64,000 nt of DNA from Aeromonas hydrophila subsp. hydrophila ATCC 7966. Its GTDB lineage: Bacteria; Pseudomonadota; Gammaproteobacteria; Enterobacterales; Aeromonadaceae. The translations under genes were made by a program, and so were the position numbers. The notes beneath the pieces were generated by a model. It ran no database searches, was not told the DNA's origin, and saw only the letters and a program-made list of their open reading frames with translations. How positions within the stretch are numbered: the first letter of the stretch is position 1; every line of letters starts with the position of its first letter. Where the stretch lies: contig NC_008570.1 of the NCBI RefSeq assembly GCF_000014805.1, positions 4,455,001 through 4,519,000 of the forward strand, given 5' to 3'. Shown here one piece after another: positions 27,625 to 35,262 of the stretch.

Positions 27625-28158
27625 ATGAGTCGCATTCACCCCGTGAGCCAGCCCAAACCGGCTGCCGCCCCCACCTTCGCCGCCCTCAAAAGCAGCCTTG
27701 GCAAGGTTCCCAACCTCTACGCCACCCTGGCCCATTCACCCGTGGTGCTCAACGGCCTGCTCGGTTTTGCCGATGCGCTGGGCAAAGGGCGGCTCAGTGC
27801 CCGCCAGCGGGAGCTGCTGGCACTGGCCATCGGCCAGGCCAACGCCTGCCAATACTGCCTGTCGGCCCACACCCTGCTGGCTGGCCGGGCCGGTTTCGAT
27901 GACGACGCCATCCGGGCTGCCCGTCTGGTCCAGGCGGCGGATCCACTCGATCACGCCCTGCTGCAGCTGGCGGTCGCCCTGGTTACCCAGCGCGGTGTCA
28001 TCAGCGATCAACAGCTGGCCGCAGCCCGTGCCGCGGGCGTGGATGATGAGCTGGCAATGGAGGTACTGGGACAGGTGGTCATCAATACCCTGACCAACTA
28101 CGGCAATCATCTGGCGGCAACCGACATCGACTTCCCGCCGGTCACTCTCACCCCCTGA
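27625..28158 (+). CDS. AhpD/carboxymuconolactone decarboxylase family protein
   Basis: The 177-residue all-helical protein carries the redox motif CQYCLSAHT (CxxC followed by His) near residue 75, the signature of AhpD-like thiol peroxidase/alkylhydroperoxidase proteins. The family acts on peroxides or as a disulfide relay; the substrate here is unknown. It is divergent from the RclR-like regulator and 13 bp upstream of an RclC-like gene, which suggests induction by reactive oxygen or chlorine species. Confidence 0.82.
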   Translation: MSRIHPVSQPKPAAAPTFAALKSSLGKVPNLYATLAHSPVVLNGLLGFADALGKGRLSARQRELLALAIGQANACQYCLSAHTLLAGRAGFDDDAIRAARLVQAADPLDHALLQLAVALVTQRGVISDQQLAAARAAGVDDELAMEVLGQVVINTLTNYGNHLAATDIDFPPVTLTP

Positions 28159-28171
28159 CAAAGGAGCATGA

Positions 28172-28606
28172 ATGGAACGCCATGACCGAGGTTTTCTGAT
28201 CGCCCTCGCCGGGGTGGTACTGACCCTGCTCTGGATCGGCGTGTTCAAGTTCACGCCGACCGAGGCGGCGGCCATCCGGCCGCTGGTGGCAAGCCACCCG
28301 CTGATGAGCTGGCTCTATGCCGTGCTCTCGGAGCAAGCCGTCTCCAATCTGATCGGACTGGTCGAGATCCTGATCGCTGGCGGTCTGATTGCCGGCCTGT
28401 GGCGACCACGTCTGGGCTACTGGAGCAGCCTGGGGGCCATCCTGACCTTCCTCGTGACCCTCAGCTTTCTGCTGACCCTGCCGGACGTCTGGAAGCTGGT
28501 CGACGGAGTGCCGGTCACCGAGTTCTTCATCTTCAAGGATCTGGTACTGCTCGGCGTTGCCTGGCATTACCTCAATTTGAGTCGCGCCAGACTGGCCGAC
28601 GCCTGA
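28172..28606 (+). CDS. RclC/YkgB-like DUF417 inner-membrane protein
   Basis: The 144 residues contain four predicted membrane helices. WIGVFKFTPTEAAAIRPLVAS and VTLSFLLTLPDVW match corresponding E. coli RclC segments (WIGLLKFVPYEADSITPFVA, VTLSFLITTPEAW), so family membership is firm. RclC contributes to survival of hypochlorous acid, but its biochemical function is unknown. The homologue here is shorter, lacking the extracytoplasmic insert of about 30 residues seen in E. coli RclC. No rclA or rclB is nearby. Confidence 0.82.
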   Translation: MERHDRGFLIALAGVVLTLLWIGVFKFTPTEAAAIRPLVASHPLMSWLYAVLSEQAVSNLIGLVEILIAGGLIAGLWRPRLGYWSSLGAILTFLVTLSFLLTLPDVWKLVDGVPVTEFFIFKDLVLLGVAWHYLNLSRARLADA

Positions 28607-28621
28607 CGACAATGCCTTTTT

Positions 28622-28647
28622 GCGCCCCGACAGGGGCGCTTTTTTTT
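28622..28647 (+). terminator. Intrinsic terminator of the AhpD-like/RclC-like operon
   Basis: A 7-bp GC stem (gcgcccc 28622-28628 / ggggcgc 28633-28639) with a GACA loop is followed by eight T on the plus strand. It lies just after the DUF417 stop and abuts the topB stop on the other strand. Confidence 0.9.
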
Positions 28648-28648
28648 A

Positions 28649-30619
28649 TCAGGCAGCCTTGGCCGGCCGCTTGCTCCCCCGCTTGGCTGTCCCGCTCGTG
28701 CCACCAGCCGCCGTGCTGCGCTTGCGCTTGGTGAAGCGGCGTTTGTCGGCTCCGGGCACCGCCTTGGGCAGGGCGCTGAAGCTGGCCCCCGAATCCTGTC
28801 TGGCGCCGTCGATCAGGCCGTTCAACTGCTCGGTCAGCGGCCCCATGAATTGCTGATAGCTCGTCTGCCGCTCGGCAATCCGGCCGAGGTGCTGCTCCCA
28901 CAACGCCGTCATGTCCGGCGTGGTGGCGGTGGCAGGCAGCGCCAGGATCAGCGCCCGTCCGGTGGGGGTGCCCTTGATGCTCTTGCCCTGGCGCACCAGA
29001 AAACGGCGCTTGAACAGCAGATCTATGATGCCCGCCCGGGTCGCCTCGGTGCCGAGACCGTCGGTCTCGCGCAGTGTCTTGCGGATCTCGGGGTCCTGCA
29101 CGTAGCGGGCGATGCCGGTCATGGCGGCCAGCAGGGTGGCATCGGTGAACGACTTGGGTGCCTGGGTCATCTTCTCCAGCAGCGCCCCCCGCTCGCACAG
29201 CAGCTGCTCCCCCTCTTTCAGGGCGGGCAGGGTACCGGCTTTCTCTTCGTCGTCATCTTCTTCCACCCCCAATAGGGCCTTCCAGCCCGCCTTGAGGATC
29301 CGCCGCGCCTTGGCCTGGAACAGGCCGCCGGCGATGCGCAGCAGCACCTTGCTGTCGTTGTACTCGAACGGCGGGTAGAACTGCAGCAGGTACTGACGGG
29401 CAATCAGGCCGTAAAGCTTCGCCTCGTCAGCCCCCAGCGTGGCCGGGTTGCCCTGCTTCTCGGTGGGGATGATGGCATGGTGAGCGTCCACCTTGCCGTC
29501 GTTCCACGCCTTGCTGCGGATCTTGCCGTCCGCCTCGCTCACCGCCTTGGCCAGCGCCGGCGCCGTGCTGGCGATGGCCTCCCGCACCTGGCCGGCCCGG
29601 TTGAAGTGATCGCTCGGCAGATGACGGCTGTCGGATCGCGGGTAGGTAATCAGCTTGTGGCGCTCGTAGAGCCCCTGGCAGACGTCCAGCACCCGCTTGG
29701 CGTCCATGCCGAACCGCTTGGCGGCATCGATCTGCAGGCTGGAGAGGTTGTAGGGCAGCGGCGCCGCCTGCTTGCGGGCCTGCTCCTCCACCTCCTCCAC
29801 CAGTGCGGGTTGACCCTGGATCCGCTCCACCACCTTGGCGGCCAGCGCCCGGTTGAGCACACGACCCTCCTCGTCCTGCCAGGGCAGACAGGCCTCGGAA
29901 GGCAGCCACTTGGCGCTGAAACGCTCGTTGCCTTCGGTCTGTAGATGGGCCAGCACCTCGAAGAAGGGCTTGGGCACGAAGGCTTCTATCTCGAGATCCC
30001 GCCGTACCACCAGCCCCAGCAGCGGCGTCTGTACCCGACCGACCGACAGCAGCTCGCTGCAACCCCCCTTGCGGCCAAGCAGGGTATAGGCGCGGGTCAT
30101 GTTGATGCCGTAGAGCCAGTCGGCCCGGCTGCGGGCCAGCGCCGACACCGCCAGCGGCACGAACTCCTTGTTGTCCCTGAGCTTGTCGAGGGCACGGCGC
30201 ACCGCCGGTGGGTTGAGATCGCTGATGAGACAGCGCAGCACCGGCCTGGTTTTGCCGTAGCCGAGGAAATCGATCACCTCGTCCACCAGCAGCTGCCCCT
30301 CCCGGTCCGGGTCACCGGCGTTGACCACGCAGTCGGCCTGCTTGAGCAGGCGCTTGATGACGGTGAGCTGGGTCTTGGTCTTCGGCTTGGCCACCAGTTG
30401 CCACTGGCTCGGGACGATGGGTAGCGACTCCATGCGCCACTGCTTGTAGGCGGCGTCATAGGCATCCGGCTCGGCCTGCTCCAGCAGATGGCCGATGCAC
30501 CAGGTCACCACATCCCCCTGCGCGGTTTCGATAAAACCGTCCCCCTTCTTGTGGGGCTTGGGCAGCACGTCGGCAATGGCACGTCCCAGACTGGGCTTCT
30601 CGGCGATGAAGAGTCGCAT
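28649..30619 (-). CDS. topB: DNA topoisomerase III
   Basis: TopB is a type IA topoisomerase that decatenates replication and recombination intermediates, often with RecQ. I start at [20 protein letters not shown] (656 residues; E. coli 653); a 58-codon upstream extension is not family sequence. The TOPRIM acidic residues lie in [12 protein letters not shown] near 103, and the active tyrosine is in [14 protein letters not shown] near 325. The tail is rich in Lys, Arg, Ser and Thr. The start codon is 15 bp from a LexA-type palindrome (30634-30653), which suggests SOS control that is not typical of E. coli topB. Confidence 0.96.
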   Translation of the reverse strand: MRLFIAEKPSLGRAIADVLPKPHKKGDGFIETAQGDVVTWCIGHLLEQAEPDAYDAAYKQWRMESLPIVPSQWQLVAKPKTKTQLTVIKRLLKQADCVVNAGDPDREGQLLVDEVIDFLGYGKTRPVLRCLISDLNPPAVRRALDKLRDNKEFVPLAVSALARSRADWLYGINMTRAYTLLGRKGGCSELLSVGRVQTPLLGLVVRRDLEIEAFVPKPFFEVLAHLQTEGNERFSAKWLPSEACLPWQDEEGRVLNRALAAKVVERIQGQPALVEEVEEQARKQAAPLPYNLSSLQIDAAKRFGMDAKRVLDVCQGLYERHKLITYPRSDSRHLPSDHFNRAGQVREAIASTAPALAKAVSEADGKIRSKAWNDGKVDAHHAIIPTEKQGNPATLGADEAKLYGLIARQYLLQFYPPFEYNDSKVLLRIAGGLFQAKARRILKAGWKALLGVEEDDDEEKAGTLPALKEGEQLLCERGALLEKMTQAPKSFTDATLLAAMTGIARYVQDPEIRKTLRETDGLGTEATRAGIIDLLFKRRFLVRQGKSIKGTPTGRALILALPATATTPDMTALWEQHLGRIAERQTSYQQFMGPLTEQLNGLIDGARQDSGASFSALPKAVPGADKRRFTKRKRSTAAGGTSGTAKRGSKRPAKAA

Positions 30620-30633
30620 GGCAAACACCTGAA

Positions 30634-30653
30634 TACTGTATATGTGAACAGTA
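30634..30653. promoter_or_regulatory. LexA-type (SOS box) palindrome at topB
   Basis: The sequence TACTGTATATGTGAACAGTA fits the gammaproteobacterial LexA consensus CTG-N10-CAG, with the extended TA flanks on both sides. It overlaps the expected topB promoter/start region, 15 bp before the ATG. The CTGTTCACAT half also resembles a TorR box (CTGTTCATAT), a weaker alternative because torC starts 330 bp away on the other side. Confidence 0.7.
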
Positions 30654-30659
30654 TATAAC

Positions 30660-30983
30660 GGGCCCCGGGCAAAGCCCAAGCCCTCCGCGGGCGCGAGGCG
30701 ACAGGCCCTTGCCGAGGCAGGATCGATTGAGAGGGGGTGGCGGGCGGGTGCACAACTCCGCCAGGTGGTGGATGGCAGGCCCCGGCTGGCCATGCCTCAA
30801 ACGAGGACAAAAAAGACGATAAAATCGCAGGAAGTTAAATTAAATTCAATTAAATGATAAATTACAAAATAATAAATGTATTTAAAATAACAATGCAAAA
30901 TATAAATCATGATAGAGGTCAATCAACTACCTCTCAATGGATACTACTATATTGGTAATATTTGATCGTAGGAAAACGCCGTC
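30660..30983. other. Divergent topB-torC intergenic region with AT-rich island
   Basis: No gene is visible. The part near topB is GC-rich, whereas about 30820-30960 is strongly AT-rich: 53 of the 60 bases in 30841-30900 are A or T. A short inverted repeat AGAGGT/ACCTCT lies near 30915-30935. The region should hold the torC promoter. The AT-richness contrasts sharply with its surroundings and suggests a curved or H-NS-bound regulatory segment. Confidence 0.6.
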
Positions 30984-32114
30984 ATGCTTGGAAAATTGTT
31001 GAGAAAAACCTGGTTCTGGCTACTGCTGCTCGGGGCCCTCTTGGGCGTTGCAGCGCTGGGGGTCACGGTGACCGTCATGCACAAGACCAGCGCCACCGAG
31101 TTCTGCGTCTCCTGTCACTCCATGCAGACCCCGCTGGCCGAGTATCAGGGCAGCGTCCACTTCCAGAACGTGAAGGGCATCCGTGCCGAGTGCGCCGACT
31201 GCCACATTCCGGGTGATCCCACCTCCTATCTGTGGACCAAGATCCGCGCCGTGAAGGACATCTATCACGAGGCGATCGGCACCCTCGATACGCCAGAGAA
31301 ATACGAGGCTCACAAGCTGCGCATGGCGCAGTCGGTGTGGGACGAGCTGAAGGCCAACGACTCCGCCACCTGCCGCAGCTGCCACAGCTACGCGGCGATG
31401 GACATCCTGGCCCAGCGCCCCAACGCCCGTGCCGAGCACCCGGTCGCCATCAAGGAGGGCCAGACCTGCATCGACTGCCACCGCGGCGTCGCCCACATCA
31501 TGCCCGACATGAGCGGCCTGGCAGCCGCCGGTGCCAGCGAGCTGGCGCAAGCCGCCGCCCAGACCCCGGCCAACGTCACCACCCGTTACGCCATCGCCAC
31601 CACCCCGCTCTATCTGGATGCCAACGCCAAGACCGACGAAGGCACCCTGATGCCCTCCACCCAGGTGGAAGTGCTGGCCAACGACAACGGCCGCGCCCAG
31701 GTGCGCATCGACGGCTGGCAGCAGGACGGGGTGAGCGAGGTGTTCTACGCCGCCCCCGGCAAGCGCATCCTGAGTACCCTGCTCGGCGACAAGGCCAAGG
31801 CGCAGCTCACCACCGGCAAGAGCGAAACCGACAGCGCCACCAACCTCACCTGGCATCAGGTCAGCCTGACCGCCTGGGTGGATCAAAGCCAGCTCATCGG
31901 CGATCAGGGCAAGCTGTGGCAGTACGCCTCCACCCTGATGTCCAACAACTGTACCGGCTGCCACGGCCTCACCGCGCTGGATCACTTCAATGCCAACCAG
32001 TGGATCGGCGTCATCAAGGGGATGGAATCCCGTACCTCCCTGACCCCGGAACAGGCTCGCATGTTGACCCAATACGTCCAGAAACATGCCAGTGACATGA
32101 GCGCGACGCACTAA
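30984..32114 (+). CDS. torC: Pentaheme c-type cytochrome TorC
   Basis: TorC is the membrane-anchored electron donor that passes quinol electrons to periplasmic TorA. The 376 residues have an N-terminal anchor (10-31) and five CxxCH haem sites: CVSCH, CADCH, CRSCH and CIDCH in the NapC/NirT-like N-terminal domain, and CTGCH near residue 320 in the TorC-specific C-terminal domain. This 4+1 arrangement is diagnostic of TorC. It lies 22 bp upstream of torA. Confidence 0.95.
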   Translation: MLGKLLRKTWFWLLLLGALLGVAALGVTVTVMHKTSATEFCVSCHSMQTPLAEYQGSVHFQNVKGIRAECADCHIPGDPTSYLWTKIRAVKDIYHEAIGTLDTPEKYEAHKLRMAQSVWDELKANDSATCRSCHSYAAMDILAQRPNARAEHPVAIKEGQTCIDCHRGVAHIMPDMSGLAAAGASELAQAAAQTPANVTTRYAIATTPLYLDANAKTDEGTLMPSTQVEVLANDNGRAQVRIDGWQQDGVSEVFYAAPGKRILSTLLGDKAKAQLTTGKSETDSATNLTWHQVSLTAWVDQSQLIGDQGKLWQYASTLMSNNCTGCHGLTALDHFNANQWIGVIKGMESRTSLTPEQARMLTQYVQKHASDMSATH

Positions 32115-32136
32115 GGCTGGCACAGAGGAAATCGTC

Positions 32137-34617
32137 ATGACTTTTTTTACCGATAAGAAAACCAATCTGTCCCGCCGCAACCTGCTCAAGGGGCTGGGCG
32201 CCTGCGCGGCCCTGCCGCTGCTGGCCGGCATCTTCCCGAAAAGTGCCCTGGCCAAGGCCATCAGCACGGCGCTGGAACAGTTCCCGACCCTGGTACCGGC
32301 CCAAAAAGGCATCCTGACCGGCGCCCACTGGGGGGCTTTCGAGGCCATCGTCGAAGATGGCCGCATGGTACGGGTCCAGCCGGTGGCCGATGATCCGGCC
32401 CCCAACGATCTCATCGACATGGCGCCGTTCCAGGTCCACGCCAAGAACCGCATCAAGTACCCCATGGTGCGCAAGAGCTGGCTGGAGCACGGCCCGGGCG
32501 CCAAGCCCGAGCTGCGTGGCGCCGACGAGTGGGTGCGAGTGAGCTGGGAGAAGGCCATCGCCCTGGTGGCCGGCGAGATAGGCCGGGTGCAGAGCGACTT
32601 CGGCCCGCAGGCGATCCACGCCGGTTCCTACGGCTGGAAGAGCGTCGGCATGTTCCACAACAGCCGTACCCTGCTGCACCGCCTGATGAACCTGGCGGGC
32701 GGCTTCACCGGCTATGCCGGCGACTACTCCGCCGGCGCTGCCCAGGTGATCATGTCCCACGTGATGGGTTCCATCGAGGTGTATGAGCAGCAGACCGCCT
32801 GGCCCAACGTCATCGAGCACGCCGAACTGGTGGTGTTGTGGGGGGTCAACGCCCAGGTCACCCTGAAGAACAGCTGGAACATGCCGGATCACGAGGGTCA
32901 GGCCGGTTTCAAGGCGCTCAAGGAGAAGGGCACCCGCATCATCAGCATCGACCCGGTCTACAACGAAACCGCCAAGCTGGCGGGGGCCGAGTGGATTGCA
33001 CCGAACGCCTACACCGACGTGGCCATGATGCTGGGGGTGGCCCACACCCTCTACAGCGAGCAGAAGCACGATCAGGCCTTCCTCGACCGCTACACCACCG
33101 GCTTCGACAAGTTCCTCGCCTATCTGCTCGGCAAGGAAGACGGCCAGCCGAAGAGCGCCGAGTGGGCGAGCACCATCTGCGGCGTCGATGCCAAGGTGAT
33201 CCGCCAGCTGGCCCTCGACATGGCGTCCAAGCGCACCATGATCATGGCGGGCTGGGGCATGCAGCGACAGCAGCACGGCGAGCAGCCCAACTGGATGCTG
33301 GTCACCCTGGCCGCCATGCTGGGCCAGATCGGCCTGCCGGGCGGCGGTTACGGCTTCAGCTACCACTACTCTTCCGGTGGCAGCCCCACCGCCAAGGGCG
33401 GCATCCTGGCGGGCATCTCCGCCGGCAATGCGCCGAAGAACGGGCCGGCGCCGATCCCGGTGGCCCGCATCGCCGACTGTCTGGCCAACCCCGGCAAGAC
33501 CATCGACTTCAACGGCCGCAAGGTGACCTACCCGGACATCAAGCTGGTCTACGTGGCGGGCGGCAACCCCTTCCACCACCACCAGGACACCAACAACCTG
33601 GTCAAGGCCTGGCGCAAGCCGCAGACCGTGATCGTGCACGAGCCCTACTGGACCGCCACCGCCAAGCACGCTGACATCGTGCTGCCGGCCACCACCAGCT
33701 ACGAGCGCAACGATCTGGAGATGGGCGGCGACTACTCCCAGCGCTACGTCTTCCCGATGCACCAGTGCGTGCCGCCCCAGTTCGAGGCGCGCAACGACTT
33801 CGACATCTTCCGCGACGTGGCCGCCAAGCTGGGCCTGCAGGAGCAGTACACCGAAGGCAAGGACGAGATGCTGTGGCTCAAGCAGATGTATGACGGCATG
33901 GCCGCCCAGGCCCGTGGCGCCCGGGTGGCGCTGCCGCCATTCAACATGTTCTGGGAGTCCAACAACTACATCCGCTTCCCGGTGCCCGAGGCGAACCGCC
34001 AGTGGATCCGTCACGCCGATTTTCGCGAGAACCCGCTGCTCAACCCGCTCGGGACCCCGTCCGGCAAGATCGAGATCTTCTCCAGCACGGTGGCCGGCAT
34101 GGGCTATGCCGACTGCGCCGGCCATCCCAAGTGGTATGAGCCCAAGGAGTGGATCAAGAGCAAAGAGGCGACCCGCTATCCGCTGTCGCTCAATACCTCC
34201 CACCCGACCCAGCGGCTGCACTCCCAGCTCGACAACACCCCGCTGCGGGACAAGTTCGCCGTCGCCGATCGCGAGGCGATCCTGATCCACCCGGACGACG
34301 CCAAGGCGCGCGGCATCCAGGATGGCGATCTGGTGCGCGCCTTCAACGACCGCGGCCAGATCCTGGTGGGGGCCCTGCTCTCGACCGACATCCGCCCCGG
34401 GGTGGTGCGGGTCTGCGAAGGGGCCTGGTTCGATCCGGCCAAACCGGGCGAGGCAGGGAGTCTGTGCAAGAACGGTAACGTCAACTGCCTCACCTTCGAC
34501 GAAGGCACCTCCAGCCTGGCGCAGGGCAACTGCGGTCACATGGCCCAGCTGCAGATCGAGAAGTACCAGGGCCCGGCCCCGGTCAACACCGCCCACGCGG
34601 TGCCGGCCAACGCCTGA
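32137..34617 (+). CDS. torA: Trimethylamine-N-oxide reductase TorA
   Basis: TorA is a periplasmic molybdopterin enzyme that reduces TMAO to trimethylamine in anaerobic respiration. The 826 residues begin with a Tat signal (NLSRRNLLKGLGACAALPLL; cleavage expected near LAKA). The DMSO-reductase-family active-site serine is in TGYAGDYSAGAAQV near residue 195. The C-terminal MGD-binding domain contains GNVNCLTFDEGTSSLAQGN. It follows torC. No torD chaperone gene follows, and torR, torS and torT are also absent from the window. Confidence 0.95.
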   Translation: MTFFTDKKTNLSRRNLLKGLGACAALPLLAGIFPKSALAKAISTALEQFPTLVPAQKGILTGAHWGAFEAIVEDGRMVRVQPVADDPAPNDLIDMAPFQVHAKNRIKYPMVRKSWLEHGPGAKPELRGADEWVRVSWEKAIALVAGEIGRVQSDFGPQAIHAGSYGWKSVGMFHNSRTLLHRLMNLAGGFTGYAGDYSAGAAQVIMSHVMGSIEVYEQQTAWPNVIEHAELVVLWGVNAQVTLKNSWNMPDHEGQAGFKALKEKGTRIISIDPVYNETAKLAGAEWIAPNAYTDVAMMLGVAHTLYSEQKHDQAFLDRYTTGFDKFLAYLLGKEDGQPKSAEWASTICGVDAKVIRQLALDMASKRTMIMAGWGMQRQQHGEQPNWMLVTLAAMLGQIGLPGGGYGFSYHYSSGGSPTAKGGILAGISAGNAPKNGPAPIPVARIADCLANPGKTIDFNGRKVTYPDIKLVYVAGGNPFHHHQDTNNLVKAWRKPQTVIVHEPYWTATAKHADIVLPATTSYERNDLEMGGDYSQRYVFPMHQCVPPQFEARNDFDIFRDVAAKLGLQEQYTEGKDEMLWLKQMYDGMAAQARGARVALPPFNMFWESNNYIRFPVPEANRQWIRHADFRENPLLNPLGTPSGKIEIFSSTVAGMGYADCAGHPKWYEPKEWIKSKEATRYPLSLNTSHPTQRLHSQLDNTPLRDKFAVADREAILIHPDDAKARGIQDGDLVRAFNDRGQILVGALLSTDIRPGVVRVCEGAWFDPAKPGEAGSLCKNGNVNCLTFDEGTSSLAQGNCGHMAQLQIEKYQGPAPVNTAHAVPANA

Positions 34618-34635
34618 GCAGAGGAGTGAGCAACA

Positions 34636-34665
34636 AAAACGGCGCCATCAAGGCGCCGTTTTCTT
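34636..34665 (+). terminator. Intrinsic terminator of torCA
   Basis: An 11-bp stem (aaaacggcgcc 34636-34646 / ggcgccgtttt 34652-34662) with an ATCAA loop is followed by TTCTT on the plus strand. It lies 18 bp after the torA stop. Confidence 0.88.
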
Positions 34666-34685
34666 ATCTCGGTTTGTGGTGTGAC

Positions 34686-34746
34686 TCAGAAGTCACCCTC
34701 AACCATCTACTCTTCCGGACACTCCACCCGCTTTGCAGCCAGAGCG
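34686..34746 (-). pseudogene. Diverged duplicate of the 3' end of the downstream acidic-protein gene
   Basis: Read on the minus strand, this stretch encodes VECPEE-stop-MVEGDF-stop, clearly homologous to the last residues VECAEEYMVEGDF-stop of the intact gene ending at 34760. Offset is 74 bp. By my alignment 40 of the 48 last bases match, and most differences are silent, apart from one that makes a TAG stop. It has no start and cannot be a gene. It looks like a leftover 3' end of another allele. Confidence 0.8.
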
Positions 34747-34759
34747 CGGACTAGGTGGC

Positions 34760-35221
34760 TTAGAAGTCCCCTTCCACCATGTACTCTTCCGCACACTCCA
34801 CCAGCTGGGGCCAGAGTTCTTCCGGCACCCAGGCATCCGGGTCATCTTCATCCCCGTCGTACTGGCTCCAGAAATAGCGGCGCAGGCCGGAGGCGAAGTC
34901 ATCACTCAGCTCGGCCAGCTCGGAGAGCGGTCCCAACCAGGCGATGCGGCGCAGGCCGGAGGCGAGATCGTTGATGGCGTCCATCAGGCCGCGATCGTCG
35001 AAGCTCTGCTCCACCAGCAGGGTGAAGCGCTCGCGCGCCCGCTCGGTCTGATCCTCATCCAGCTCGCCCACGTCGGCCAGCAGGTCGACGAAATCTTCCA
35101 GCAGGAAGGCAATCAGGCTGTCGCGATCCTCAAACCACTGGATCTGGGCCCCCTTGGTGCCCAGCACGGAGGCATCGAACGAATCGTCGAGGTGACACAG
35201 TGCCCATGGATCATCGGTCAT
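34760..35221 (-). CDS. Acidic protein of unknown function
   Basis: I do not recognise this 153-residue protein. It is strongly acidic (many Asp and Glu, for example YDGDEDDPDAWVPEEL), with no signal peptide or membrane helix. It looks all-helical with repeated D/L-rich amphipathic segments (FVDLLADVGELDEDQ, LASGLRRIAWLGPLSELAEL, FASGLRRYFWSQYDG); the ASGLRR element occurs twice. It begins 41 bp after the histidine kinase stop in the same direction and may be the last gene of that operon. A diverged copy of its 3' end lies downstream (34686-34746). Confidence 0.7.
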   Translation of the reverse strand: MTDDPWALCHLDDSFDASVLGTKGAQIQWFEDRDSLIAFLLEDFVDLLADVGELDEDQTERARERFTLLVEQSFDDRGLMDAINDLASGLRRIAWLGPLSELAELSDDFASGLRRYFWSQYDGDEDDPDAWVPEELWPQLVECAEEYMVEGDF

Positions 35222-35262
35222 GGTTCTCTTCCTCAGGCTAAAACAGGTGCCATATCTTATGC

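Noticed and set aside
30634..30653. TorR box interpretation of the palindrome near topB
   Set aside because: Only one CTGTTCAcAT-like half is present, 330 bp from torC, whereas the full 20-bp symmetry fits LexA and sits at the topB start.
32014..34596. An 860-codon minus-strand frame opposite torA
   Set aside because: torA is unmistakable on the plus strand with its Tat signal and active site. The antisense product is His/Gly/Val-rich and low in complexity, as expected for a shadow frame.
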